This document shows, piece after piece, positions 9,236-17,693 of a DNA stretch of 24,513 nt (position 1 is the stretch's first letter; the number at the start of each line of letters is the position of its first letter). The DNA is from an uncultured Pseudomonadota bacterium (GTDB lineage Bacteria; Pseudomonadota; Gammaproteobacteria; Burkholderiales; Thiobacillaceae). The stretch lies in the NCBI GenBank assembly GCA_903883985.1, contig CAISDD010000293.1:1-24513 (forward strand), read 5' to 3'. Made by a program: the position numbers and the translations under genes. The notes under the pieces were generated by a model, which saw nothing but the letters and a program-made list of their open reading frames with translations, was not told where the DNA came from and ran no database searches.

Positions 9236-9438
9236 GACTCGGCCGGGATGGGTACACGGTTGCGGGGAATATCCTGTAGTAGTGCCTCGCTCCCTGCCAG
9301 GCGTGCCAGACGATGAGCGCTTTCACGCTGTATCAAGGCGGTGAGCGCCTCGCGCAGCAAGGCATCGCGATCCTGTACGCCGCTGAGGGTCTGGGCGCGA
9401 GAAACAAGGGCGTCGTCCAGGTTGATGCTGGTACGCAT
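9232..9438 (-). CDS. vapB: VapB-type antitoxin (ribbon-helix-helix)
   Basis: This 68-residue antitoxin begins MRTSINLDDALVSRAQTLSG, the typical beta-strand and helix start of the VapB family, followed by LLREALTALIQRESAHRLARLAGSE and a flexible acidic tail that would wrap the toxin. I start at the ATG at 9438, where the family begins and where GGAG lies 6 nt upstream. The frame is open 22 codons further upstream, but those codons lie in the promoter region. The stop overlaps the vapC start by four bases. It is the first gene of a two-gene operon on the strand opposite to mdtB and mdtC. Confidence 0.9.
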   Translation of the reverse strand: MRTSINLDDALVSRAQTLSGVQDRDALLREALTALIQRESAHRLARLAGSEALLQDIPRNRVPIPAES

Positions 9439-9465
9439 GGCGAACTCCAAAGGGGACTTGCATCG

Positions 9466-9474
9466 AATATAGCA
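9466..9474 (-). promoter_or_regulatory. candidate extended -10 promoter of vapBC
   Basis: On the minus strand this reads TGCTATATT, an extended -10 (TGn followed by TATATT). A transcription start about 6-7 bases downstream would give a short leader of roughly 20 nt before the vapB ATG. I see no good -35, which an extended -10 can do without. It would drive transcription toward mdtB. Confidence 0.4.
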
Positions 9475-9533
9475 TTGGGTGAGTGCGTATCTGGTGCGGT
9501 GCATGCGGGATCGACAGCGATGTGGATGGTCGT

Positions 9534-12500
9534 ATGAACTTCTTCGCCACCTTCATCCATCGCCCGGTCGCCACGACCCTGTTGAGCCTGGGGCTGGTCC
9601 TGGCGGGGGTCATGGCCTATTTTCACTTGCCGGTCTCGCCCCTGCCTCAGGTGGATTTCCCCACCATCTCGGTGCAGGCCACCCTGCCAGGGGCCAGCCC
9701 GGAGACCATGGCGGCGACGGTGGCCACCCCGCTGGAGCGCACCCTGGGGCGCATCGCCGGAGTGTCCGAGATTACCTCGTCGAGTTCGCTGGGCAACACC
9801 CGCGTGACCTTGCAGTTCGACCTGAGTCGCAACATCGATGGCGCCGCGCGCGACGTGCAGGCGGCCATCCAGGCGGCGCGCTCGCTGTTGCCTTCTGGCC
9901 TGCCGTCCATGCCGACCTATCGCAAGGTCAACCCGGCCGACGCGCCCATCATGATCCTTTCGCTTACCTCGAAAACGCGCTCGCCGGGACAGATGTACGA
10001 CGCCGCCTCGACCGTGCTGGCGCAACGCCTGTCCCAGGTCGATGGCATCGGCCAGGTCAACATCGGCGGCGGCGCGTTGCCGGCGGTGCGCGTGGAATTG
10101 AACCCGACCGCGCTCAATCATGCCGGGCTGGCACTCGATGACGTGCGCGCGGCCATCGTGGCCAGCAACGCTTACCGGCCTCTGGGTGTGCTCGAAGACG
10201 GAGCGCGTCGCTGGCAACTGGGTAGCAGCGACCAGGGGCATACGGCTGCGGACTTTCGCCCGTTGATCCTGCGCTACGCCCATGGTGCGGCGCTGCGTCT
10301 GATGGATGTGGCCGAGGTCCAGGATGGTGTCCAGGATGTGCGTACCTATGGCGCGGCCAAGGGCCGTCCCGCTGTGCTCCTGATGCTCTACCGCCAGCCG
10401 GGCGCGAACATCATCGAAACCGTCGACTCCGTGCGCGAGTTGCTGCCGCACCTGCGCGCCACCATTTCCGCCGCCATCGACCTGGAAGTGGTGATGGATC
10501 GCACGCCCACCCTCCGTGGCTCGCTGCGCGAGGTTCAGCGCACGCTGTCCATCGCCGTCGGCCTGGTCATCCTGGTGGTGTTCCTGTTCTTGCGCCGGGT
10601 GCGCGCAGCCCTCATCCCCAGCATCGCCGTGCCGGTTTCCCTGATCGGCACCTGCGCCATCATGTACCTGGCCGGCTACAGCATCGACAACCTGTCCTTG
10701 ATGGCGCTGACCGTGGCCACCGGTTTCGTGGTCGATGACGCCATCGTGGTCACCGAAAACATCTCCCGTCACCTCGAAGCCGGCAAGCCGCCTTTCGCTG
10801 CGGCTCTTGCCGGGGTACGCGAGATCGGCTTCACCGTGGTGTCGATCAGCCTGTCCCTGGTTGCGGTGTTCATTCCCATCCTGCTCATGGGCGGCGTGGT
10901 CGGCCGGTTGTTCCGTGAGTTCGCCGTTACCCTGTCGGCTTCCATCCTGGTGTCCATGGTCGTCTCGCTCACCCTCACGCCCATGCTCTGCGCGCACCTG
11001 CTCACACCCAGCCCGAAGAGGATCGCGTCCGGCGCCTGGGCGCGCTGGAGCGCGCGTCTGAGTGCAAGCCTATTGCGCCGCCTCAAACGCGGTTATCGGG
11101 TGAGTCTTGCCTGGTCGCTGCGCCATAGCGCCTTGATGCTGATTTTCCTGGCCATGACCATCGCCCTGAACGTGCACCTCTATGCCACCATCGCCAAGGG
11201 TTTCTTCCCGCAGCAGGATACGGGCCGCATCATGGGCAATGTGCAGGCCGACCAGAGCATCTCCTTCCTGGCGATGCGCCAGAAGATGCAGAACCTCATG
11301 GCCATCGTCCAGCGCGACCCGGCGGTGGATACGGTGGTGGGTTTCACTGGGGGTGGCCAGAAGAATTCCGGTTTCATGTTCGTCACCCTGAAGCCTGTGC
11401 GCGAGCGCAAGATCGGCGCCGACAAGGTGGTGGCGCGGCTGCGCGGCAAGCTCGCACACGAACCCGGCGCCACCTTGTTCCTGAGTCCGGCCCAGGATGT
11501 CCAGATCGGCGGCCGCCCGGCCAATGCCGCCTATCAGTACACCTTGCAGGCCGATCACCTTTCCGACCTGCGCGCCTGGGAGCCGCGCATCCGTGCGGCG
11601 CTGGCGGAGATGCCGGAACTGGTGGATGTCAACACCGACCAGCAGGACAAGGGCTTGCAGACCAGCCTGGTGTTCGACCGCGGCCGCTTGGCCAGCTTGG
11701 GGCTCACCATGAGTGTGCTGGATTCAACCCTCAACAGCGCCTTCGGCCAGCGACAGATCTCTGTGATCTACAATCCGCTCAACCAGTATCGGGTGGTGAT
11801 GGAGTTGGCGCCGTCGTGGCTCTCCAGCCCGGAAGCCCTGCGCTCGGTCTGGTTCAGTACGCCCAGCCACGGTCAGGTAGCCCTGGCCGACATCGCGCGG
11901 ATAGAGACTACTAATACGCCCCTGGCGGTGAATCACCAGGGCACCTTTCCGGCCAGCACCATCAGCTTCAACCTGCTAGCGGGTGGGTCGCTGGGTTCGG
12001 CCTCTGTGGCCATCGATCGCACCCTGGCAAGGATGGGCGTGCCCACCGGCGTACATGGCAGCTTCCAGGGCACGGCCAAGGTGTTTCAGGAATCGCTCGC
12101 CAGCCAGCCCCTCCTGATCCTGGCCGCCCTCGTGACCATCTACATCGTCCTGGGGGTGCTCTATGAGAGCCTGATCCACCCCATCACCATCCTGTCCACC
12201 CTGCCCTCGGCGGGCGTGGGGGCCCTGCTGGCGCTGATGGCCTTCGATACGCAGTTCGACGTCATCGCCCTGATCGGCGTCATCCTGTTGATTGGCATCG
12301 TCAAGAAAAATGCCATCCTGATGATCGACTTCGCCATCGGCCATCAGCGCCGCCATGGGTCGAGTGCGGCGCGCGCTATTTTCCGCGCGGCGCAAATGCG
12401 TTTCCGGCCGATCATGATGACCACCCTGGCCGCCACCTTCGGCGCGGTACCTCTGGCCCTGGGGAGCGGCGACGGCGCCGAGCTGCGCAATCCTCTGGGC

Positions 12501-12659
12501 CTGGCCATCGTCGGCGGCCTCTTGGTGAGCCAGGCACTAACCCTGTACACCACGCCGGTGGTCTATCTACTCATGGACCGGCTGCGCAACTGGGTGATGC
12601 GCCGCCCGGCCCCGGCCATCCTGGTGCCACAAATCGCGGCCGAGGCTGCTCCTACATGA
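9534..12659 (+). CDS. mdtC: MdtC-like RND efflux permease
   Basis: This is a 1041-residue HAE1-family permease. The N-terminus MNFFATFIHRPVATTLLSLGLVLAG and the porter start PLPQVDFPTISVQATLPGASPETMAATVATPLERTLGRIAGVSEITSSSSLG match E. coli MdtC rather than MdtB. The proton-relay pair is Asp401-Asp402 (GFVVDDAIVVTENI), and GIVKKNAILMIDFAIG supplies the relay Lys in the second half. I use the ATG at 9534, where the family begins; the frame is open from 9483. Only a weak GGATGG precedes it. The gene stop overlaps the outer-membrane channel gene by ATGA. It is separated from mdtB by about 680 bp carrying the antisense VapBC pair, so it may depend on read-through or on its own promoter, which I do not see. 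Confidence 0.95.
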   Translation: MNFFATFIHRPVATTLLSLGLVLAGVMAYFHLPVSPLPQVDFPTISVQATLPGASPETMAATVATPLERTLGRIAGVSEITSSSSLGNTRVTLQFDLSRNIDGAARDVQAAIQAARSLLPSGLPSMPTYRKVNPADAPIMILSLTSKTRSPGQMYDAASTVLAQRLSQVDGIGQVNIGGGALPAVRVELNPTALNHAGLALDDVRAAIVASNAYRPLGVLEDGARRWQLGSSDQGHTAADFRPLILRYAHGAALRLMDVAEVQDGVQDVRTYGAAKGRPAVLLMLYRQPGANIIETVDSVRELLPHLRATISAAIDLEVVMDRTPTLRGSLREVQRTLSIAVGLVILVVFLFLRRVRAALIPSIAVPVSLIGTCAIMYLAGYSIDNLSLMALTVATGFVVDDAIVVTENISRHLEAGKPPFAAALAGVREIGFTVVSISLSLVAVFIPILLMGGVVGRLFREFAVTLSASILVSMVVSLTLTPMLCAHLLTPSPKRIASGAWARWSARLSASLLRRLKRGYRVSLAWSLRHSALMLIFLAMTIALNVHLYATIAKGFFPQQDTGRIMGNVQADQSISFLAMRQKMQNLMAIVQRDPAVDTVVGFTGGGQKNSGFMFVTLKPVRERKIGADKVVARLRGKLAHEPGATLFLSPAQDVQIGGRPANAAYQYTLQADHLSDLRAWEPRIRAALAEMPELVDVNTDQQDKGLQTSLVFDRGRLASLGLTMSVLDSTLNSAFGQRQISVIYNPLNQYRVVMELAPSWLSSPEALRSVWFSTPSHGQVALADIARIETTNTPLAVNHQGTFPASTISFNLLAGGSLGSASVAIDRTLARMGVPTGVHGSFQGTAKVFQESLASQPLLILAALVTIYIVLGVLYESLIHPITILSTLPSAGVGALLALMAFDTQFDVIALIGVILLIGIVKKNAILMIDFAIGHQRRHGSSAARAIFRAAQMRFRPIMMTTLAATFGAVPLALGSGDGAELRNPLGLAIVGGLLVSQALTLYTTPVVYLLMDRLRNWVMRRPAPAILVPQIAAEAAPT

Positions 12660-14041
12660 AGGATATTCCGGTGCGTACTATCCTGCTGCTCCCCCTTTTG
12701 CTGCTCACCGCCTGTGCCGTTGGCCCCGAATACCGGCCCCCGGAAGCCCGGCTGCCTACGCAGTTCAGCGAAGCGGCCGCCACCGGGCAATGGCACGTGG
12801 CCCAACCCGGCGAGCTCAAGGTGCCCGCGCGCTGGTGGAGCGTCTTCAACGACGCCGAGCTCGACCGCCTGGAGGCGCGGGTGGTGCTCGACAATCAGAC
12901 CCTCAAAATCGCCGAAGCCCAATATCGGGCAGCACTAGCCGGCGTCGCCGCAGCCAATGGCGCGCGCCTGCCCACGGTGAGCGCGGCGGCGGAGGTCAAC
13001 CGCGGCCGCAGCGCTGGCGTCACCGGCAACAGCTTCGGCCTGTCGGCCAGTGCGAGCTGGGAGATCGATCTCTGGGGCCGAGTGCGGCGCGGCATCGAGC
13101 AAGCCCAGGCGCGCGCCGAAGCTAGCGGCGACGACCTCGCGGCGGCGCGCCTGTCGACCCAGGCCCTTCTGGCCCAGACCTGGTTCCAGTCCCATGCCGC
13201 CGTTTTACAGCGGCAGTTGCTGCTGGGCGCGCTCAAGGACGACGCGCGCTTCCTCGACATTACCCACAGTCGCCACGATGCCGGCATGGTTTCCGGGCTG
13301 GATGTCGCCCAGGCGGAGGGTCAGTTGAACAATGATCGCGCTCAGTTGAGCGAGATCGAGCTGCAACAGGCGCAACTGGAGCACGCCCTGACCGCGCTGC
13401 TGGGTGGCTCCCCCGTGGAGGTGGCCGAATCGCCCCTGCCGCCGGTCCCGGCCCCCCCGGAATTGCTGCCCTCCGGCCTGTTGGAGCATCGTCCCGACAT
13501 CGCCGCCGCCGAGCGCCTGGCGGCGGCGGCCAATGCCCAGATCGGCCTGGCCCGCGTCGCTTATTACCCGCGGCTCGACCTGGCGGCCACCGCAGGCTTG
13601 CATTCCACCGTCCTCGATCAGTTGTTCAACGCACCCGGCCGCATCTGGTCACTGGGCCCTGACCTGGCCGCGACCCTGTTCGATGGCGGCGCGCGCGACG
13701 CGGCGGTCGAACAGGCACGCGCTGGCTACGATCAGGCCGTGGCCAGCTATCGCCAGACCGTGCTTGCCGCCTTCCAGGAGGTGCAGGACAACTTGTCCGC
13801 AGCGCGCTTGTTGCAAAGGGAAGCCGCAGAACAGGCCCAGACCCTGGCGGCAGCGCGCCGCGCCCGAGAGATCGCCGAGGCCCAGTACCAGGCCGGCACC
13901 CTGGGCGCCCTCAACGTCCTCAGCGCGCAAGCCACGGAGCGCGCAGCCTTGCGTGGCAGCGTGGACATCCACAACCGCCGCCTCGCCGCCGCCGTGGTGC
14001 TGCTGAAGAATGCTGGCGGCCGGGTCGCCGCGCTGGAGTAG
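12656..14041 (+). CDS. NodT/OprM-family outer-membrane efflux lipoprotein
   Basis: This is a 461-residue outer-membrane channel of tripartite efflux pumps. The signal peptide ends in the lipobox LLTAC (Cys20), followed by AVGPEYRPPEARLP, the standard start of NodT/OprM proteins. Two OEP repeats follow, the first around LEARVVLDNQTLKIAEAQYRAALAGVAAANGARLPTVS and the second around AAERLAAAANAQIGLARVAYYPRLDLAATAG, each with a long coiled-coil helical pair. The ATG overlaps the mdtC stop by four bases, so it is coupled to the permease genes. That gives the pump a dedicated channel instead of a shared TolC (E. coli mdtABC uses TolC). It is convergent with the ABC ATPase gene, with 11 bp between stops and no visible terminator. 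Confidence 0.93.
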   Translation: MKDIPVRTILLLPLLLLTACAVGPEYRPPEARLPTQFSEAAATGQWHVAQPGELKVPARWWSVFNDAELDRLEARVVLDNQTLKIAEAQYRAALAGVAAANGARLPTVSAAAEVNRGRSAGVTGNSFGLSASASWEIDLWGRVRRGIEQAQARAEASGDDLAAARLSTQALLAQTWFQSHAAVLQRQLLLGALKDDARFLDITHSRHDAGMVSGLDVAQAEGQLNNDRAQLSEIELQQAQLEHALTALLGGSPVEVAESPLPPVPAPPELLPSGLLEHRPDIAAAERLAAAANAQIGLARVAYYPRLDLAATAGLHSTVLDQLFNAPGRIWSLGPDLAATLFDGGARDAAVEQARAGYDQAVASYRQTVLAAFQEVQDNLSAARLLQREAAEQAQTLAAARRAREIAEAQYQAGTLGALNVLSAQATERAALRGSVDIHNRRLAAAVVLLKNAGGRVAALE

Positions 14042-14052
14042 GTCTCCTCTTC

Positions 14053-15402
14053 CTACGGTGCGATTTCGCTTTCCGCCTGGAGGAGGTCGGCTTCAGGCAG
14101 GCGGATCACCCCGGAGGTGTAGTCGTATTCGTAGACTTCGCCGTAGCGCCCCCACTCGATCGCTACCTTGAGCACGCGTTCTGCCTCGGCTTCGCTCAGG
14201 GTGAAGCGCAGCAGTTTGAGAAACAGATTTTCGTGCAGGTCGCCGGAAGGGTCTTGTTCCAGTCCGTGGCGGATGTAGGCCACCAAAGGTATATGAGTCA
14301 GGATCTGCTGGCCGAACAGGGCCTGGCGCTGGGTGTTGTTCCCGGCGACGTAGCGCTGCCCCAGTTCGGTGATGAGGATGTCGCCGCCGACCACCTGCGC
14401 GAAGCCCATCAGTGCAAGCGCGCTGGAGACATGCAGCAGTTCGTCGTCGGTCAGTTCGGTGGCGTCCGCCAAATGGGGCAGGTCGGCGCGGCCCAGATAG
14501 GGCTCCAGGGTGAGGATTTCCAGCAGACCTTCCATGCGGGTGACGTCCGCCTCGGGCAATCGGTCTCCCAGCTTGAGCTTGGGCGGCGCATCACTGGTGC
14601 GCCCACCCCTGCGCGCCTCGCCGGCGGTCAGTTGGCTGTAGATGTCATCGACCAGTGCGCGTACCGCCTCGCTTTCCACATCACGCGGTCGCGGCAGCTT
14701 GATGGCCAGTTCGTAGCGGATGCGGCCGGGGTCGCTGGCGAAGATCAACACCCGGTCGGCCATCATCACCGCTTCCTCGATGTTGTGGGAAACCACCAGC
14801 ATCGCCTTGGTCGGAATCTGGCCGCTTTCCCACAAATCCAGGATGTCGTCGCGCAGGCGCTCGCCGGTGAGCACATCCAGGGCGGAAAAAGCCTCGTCCA
14901 TCAGCAGGATTTCCGGTTCCAGCACCAGGGCGCGGGCGATGCCCACGCGTTGTCGCATGCCGCCGGACAGTTCCCGTGGCAGAGCACCCTCGAAGCCGGA
15001 CAGGCCGATCATCTCGACGGCGGCGGTGGCGCGCTTTTCCCGCGTTTCGGCCGGGATGCCGCGCGCCTCCATGCCCAGTTCCACGTTCTGTTGCACAGTG
15101 AGCCAGGGGAAGAGGGCGAAGGACTGGAACACCATGCTGATGTCGCGTGCCGTGCCATAGAGCGGCAAACCCTTGTAGAGCACCTGGCCGGAGTCGCTGC
15201 CGATCAGGCCGGCCATGATGCGCAACAGCGTGGATTTGCCCGAGCCGGACCGACCCAGCAGGGCGACGATCTCTCCTGCGTGCAAGCTGAGATCGACGTT
15301 GTCCAGGACGGGACGGGCCGAACCGCTACCGGAGCGGAAGGATTTCCCCACGGCTTTGAGTTCGATGATCGCGTTGGCGGTCGTTTCGGTTGATCGTTCC
15401 AT
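14053..15402 (-). CDS. ABC transporter ATPase, nitrate/sulfonate/taurine class, with C-terminal AAA-associated domain
   Basis: This is a 449-residue protein. The ATPase domain (about 12-260) is complete: Walker A GRSGSGKST (50-58), Q-loop Gln93, signature LSGGMRQ (145-151), Walker B ILLMDE (165-170) and switch His206. It resembles the SsuB/TauB/NrtD group. Residues about 280-440 form an extra helical region (EADVTRMEGLLEIL..., ELTDDELLHVSSALALMG...) which I recognise as the AAA-associated C-terminal domain found on some ABC ATPases; its role is not known to me and may be regulatory. It starts 10 bp after the permease stop, with an AGGAAGAAGGA ribosome-binding region. Substrate is unknown, since no binding protein is encoded nearby. 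Confidence 0.92.
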   Translation of the reverse strand: MERSTETTANAIIELKAVGKSFRSGSGSARPVLDNVDLSLHAGEIVALLGRSGSGKSTLLRIMAGLIGSDSGQVLYKGLPLYGTARDISMVFQSFALFPWLTVQQNVELGMEARGIPAETREKRATAAVEMIGLSGFEGALPRELSGGMRQRVGIARALVLEPEILLMDEAFSALDVLTGERLRDDILDLWESGQIPTKAMLVVSHNIEEAVMMADRVLIFASDPGRIRYELAIKLPRPRDVESEAVRALVDDIYSQLTAGEARRGGRTSDAPPKLKLGDRLPEADVTRMEGLLEILTLEPYLGRADLPHLADATELTDDELLHVSSALALMGFAQVVGGDILITELGQRYVAGNNTQRQALFGQQILTHIPLVAYIRHGLEQDPSGDLHENLFLKLLRFTLSEAEAERVLKVAIEWGRYGEVYEYDYTSGVIRLPEADLLQAESEIAP

Positions 15403-15412
15403 GTCCTTCTTC

Positions 15413-17143
15413 CTAGAAATGCATGCTCTCTTGCGACATCCGATAGAGACGACGCCAGAGAAAGTGATTCAGTCCCATCACGAAGATGCACATGACGCCG
15501 ATGCCTAAGGCGATGCGGGGGAAGTCCCCGCTACTGGTCATCTCGGCGATATAGCTGCCTATGCCGTGCGCCTTCAAGGTGGTATGGCCCCAGGTGACGT
15601 ACTCGGCGACGATGCTGGCATTCCAGGAGCCGCCGGTGGCCGTGATCGCGCCGGTGACGAAGCTGGGAAAGATCGCCGGCAGCAGATAGCGGCGCCACTT
15701 GAGCCAGCCGGTGAGGCCGAGGTTATGGGCCGCGTAGCGCAATTCGGTGGGTACGGTCGAGGCGCCGGCGATGACGTTGAATAGCAGGTACCACTGGGTA
15801 CCCAGGATCATCAAGGGGGAGAGCCAGATGTCCGGGTTCAGGTCAAAGTGCACGATCAGCATGACCGCGATGGGAAAAAACAGATTCGCGGGAAAGGCTG
15901 CGAGAAACTGGGCCACCGCCTGGATGCGACTGGAAAGGCGGGGATTCATGCCCACCCAGACACCGATTGGCACCCAGATGACCGCGGCCAGGGCGATCAG
16001 GGCGATCACCCGCAGGAGGGTGTAGAAACCCAGTAGAACAACGTGACCCGCCTCGGCCCAGCCCACCTCGCTGTGGATGAAGTGCGCCAGGGTCCAGATG
16101 GCAAAGAAGGCGGCTGCGGCGATGGCGGCGTCCCATATCCGTTCCGATGTGGCCGAGGCCGGGTGCGGGCTCGCCCTGACCGAAGTGCCGTCAAAAGGGC
16201 GGCGGAACAGGAGGAAGGAGCGCTCGAGCAGGCGCACGAAGGCGATCGCGGCACCCTGGGTACGCTCGGTGCGGCGCATCCAGTTCAGCAGCCAGGATTG
16301 GGGGGCGATTTCGCTCTCGCTTTCCTCGAAGCGGAATTTGTCGGCCCAGGCCAGCAGGGGGCGGAAAAAAAGTTGATCGTAGAGCAGGATGCCCATCAGC
16401 ATAGCGCCGATGGCCCAGCCGACTGCGGTGAGATCGCGCGCCTCGATCGCCGTGGCAATGTAGGAGCCGATGCCGGGCAGCATGATGTTCTGGTGGGACA
16501 CCGAGATCGCCTCGGACGCGACCACGAAGAACCAGCCGCCGGACATGGACATCATCATGTTCCAGAGCAGCCCCGGCATCGCATAGGGTAATTCCAGGCG
16601 CCAGAAGCGCTGCCAGGCGGAGAGCTGGAACACATCGGCTGCTTCCTGAAGCTCGATGGGTACCGTGCGCATGGACTGGTACAGGCTGAACGCCATATTC
16701 CAGGCCTGGGAGGTGAAGATGGCAAAAATCGCCGCGCACTCCACTCCGAAGAGATTGCCGGGAAACAGGGCGATGAAGCCGGTGACGGTGATAGACAGGA
16801 AGCCCAGGATGGGGATGGATTGCAGGATGTCCAGCAGCGGCACCAACACCTTCTCGGCAGCCTTGTTTTTCGCCGCCACGACCGCAAAGACGCAACTGAA
16901 CAGGATAGAAGCGCCCAGTGCGATGAACATGCGCAAGGTGGTGCGTAGCAGGTAATAAGGCAGATTGTCCGGGTCCAGCGACACCGGCATGGGTTCGCCG
17001 ATGTGGTAGGGATGGACCATCTGCGCGGCGCCATAGGCCAGCAGGACGAACACGGCGAGCACGATGGGCAGCAACGCCCAGTCCCAGCGATTTCCCCCGG
17101 CTTCCACGACCTGTCTAGGGAAGAACTGTATCGCTTGCTTCAT
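15413..17143 (-). CDS. ABC transporter permease with two fused BPD_transp_1 domains
   Basis: This is a 576-residue inner-membrane protein made of two permease domains in one chain. The first membrane span is at about 22-43. The first permease domain has its EAA loop at about 167-187 (EAADVFQLSAWQRFWRLELP). The second has its EAA loop at about 469-493 (RYAAHNLGLTGWLKWRRYLLP). Spans between and after these are strongly hydrophobic. With the downstream ATPase it would make an importer of the nitrate/sulfonate/bicarbonate class in which one polypeptide replaces the permease dimer. I start at ATG 17143, where the hydrophobic family-like sequence begins soon after. The frame is open to 17404, but the upstream part is antisense to a sensor-gene remnant. 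The start has no strong Shine-Dalgarno. Substrate is unknown. Confidence 0.88.
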   Translation of the reverse strand: MKQAIQFFPRQVVEAGGNRWDWALLPIVLAVFVLLAYGAAQMVHPYHIGEPMPVSLDPDNLPYYLLRTTLRMFIALGASILFSCVFAVVAAKNKAAEKVLVPLLDILQSIPILGFLSITVTGFIALFPGNLFGVECAAIFAIFTSQAWNMAFSLYQSMRTVPIELQEAADVFQLSAWQRFWRLELPYAMPGLLWNMMMSMSGGWFFVVASEAISVSHQNIMLPGIGSYIATAIEARDLTAVGWAIGAMLMGILLYDQLFFRPLLAWADKFRFEESESEIAPQSWLLNWMRRTERTQGAAIAFVRLLERSFLLFRRPFDGTSVRASPHPASATSERIWDAAIAAAAFFAIWTLAHFIHSEVGWAEAGHVVLLGFYTLLRVIALIALAAVIWVPIGVWVGMNPRLSSRIQAVAQFLAAFPANLFFPIAVMLIVHFDLNPDIWLSPLMILGTQWYLLFNVIAGASTVPTELRYAAHNLGLTGWLKWRRYLLPAIFPSFVTGAITATGGSWNASIVAEYVTWGHTTLKAHGIGSYIAEMTSSGDFPRIALGIGVMCIFVMGLNHFLWRRLYRMSQESMHF

Positions 17144-17257
17144 CGTGATGTCGCTCGGAGTGGGGGGCCGGGGAAGACCGTTACGCATTGCAGCACGGAA
17201 TTGTGACACTTTCATTACCGGGAGGGCGAATCGCGAAGTCCGCCCTGTCGCAACAGT

Positions 17258-17416
17258 ATGCTTGTCCCTCCCCGTAGACGCGCCGTGCGGGTTCCACAGA
17301 CACCGGCCAGCGTTGATGAGGAACTGATGCTGGAGCTCCAGGTGCACCAGATCGAACTGGATGACACGACTTGCCACCACAGCGGTTTTGAGAAATGGCG
17401 CCATGAACCCGCTTGA
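17258..17416 (+). pseudogene. remnant of a PAS-type sensor protein N-terminus
   Basis: A 52-codon frame from ATG 17258 to TGA 17416 contains ASVDEELMLELQVHQIELDD. The ELQVHQIELE... pattern is a well-known conserved segment just ahead of the first PAS domain in many proteobacterial PAS sensor kinases and diguanylate cyclases, normally followed by QNEELRRAQ. Here the frame goes straight into unrelated residues and stops, and nothing downstream continues a PAS domain. I read it as a truncated, decayed gene start left by a rearrangement. Its strand is opposite to all neighbours. It is too short for a domain search to be decisive. Confidence 0.5.
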
Positions 17417-17587
17417 CTGCAGTGCTCAGGCAAAAAACCGGGTTTTCCGCAGACGTGAGCTTGAACCCAGCCGGCCCTCTCGCGACCTTCGATTTCGTGC
17501 CTCTGGAGTGGCCGGTTTCTGCCACCAAGCACTGTGTTAAGTGATGCTGCGAAACAGATTTGGTTTGCCACCGGGCCACTCACCCTG

Positions 17588-17638
17588 CCCTCTCCCGAAG
17601 GGAGAGGGTTCCACCCCCTTCCCCCTCCGGGGGAAGGG
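17588..17638 (-). repeat. double GC-rich stem-loop repeat after the GGDEF-EAL gene
   Basis: Two perfect hairpins stand side by side: CCCTCTCCC-GAA-GGGAGAGGG (17588-17608, 9-bp stem) and CCCTTCCCCC-TCC-GGGGGAAGGG (17616-17638, 10-bp stem). This type of paired purine/pyrimidine hairpin, with flanks like CTCACCCTG and GGGGATGAGGG, is familiar as a dispersed intergenic repeat in many proteobacterial genomes. It begins 56 bp after the GGDEF-EAL stop, so it could also end or protect that transcript, although no T-run follows. Confidence 0.8.
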
Positions 17639-17693
17639 CCGGGGATGAGGGCCTGCGCCAGCAGCTTAATGAAGGCAAGTTACGCGACATTAC

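Larger units (their letters stand above)
17144..17693. other. 550-bp region without an intact gene
   Basis: This gap holds a short remnant of a PAS-sensor gene on the plus strand (17258-17416), a palindrome AAAACC-G-GGTTTT (17434-17446), and a double hairpin (17588-17638) after the stop of the GGDEF-EAL gene. The promoter of the ABC transporter operon should lie in the part near 17143, but I see no clear -35/-10 pair. Confidence 0.6.

Noticed and set aside
8853..9533. Direct repeats flanking vapBC as an insertion scar (CATGCG...CAGCGA on both sides)
   Set aside because: The two sides match only in short separated pieces with different gaps, which is too weak to call a target duplication.
9333..10997. 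A minus-strand open frame of 554 codons across vapB and mdtC
   Set aside because: It is antisense to mdtC, has a composition typical of shadow frames, and overlaps the true vapB in another frame.
14233..15393. A plus-strand open frame of 386 codons
   Set aside because: It is antisense to the ABC ATPase gene, whose Walker and signature motifs are all intact, and its translation has no recognisable domain.
17144..17404. A longer N-terminus for the ABC permease, in frame up to 17404
   Set aside because: The extra 87 codons carry no hydrophobic or family-like sequence and lie antisense to the PAS-sensor remnant. The ATG at 17143 fits the protein better.
17434..17446. AAAACC-G-GGTTTT as a bidirectional terminator
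   Set aside because: The stem is only 6 bp, with almost no loop, and it does not lie after an intact gene end.
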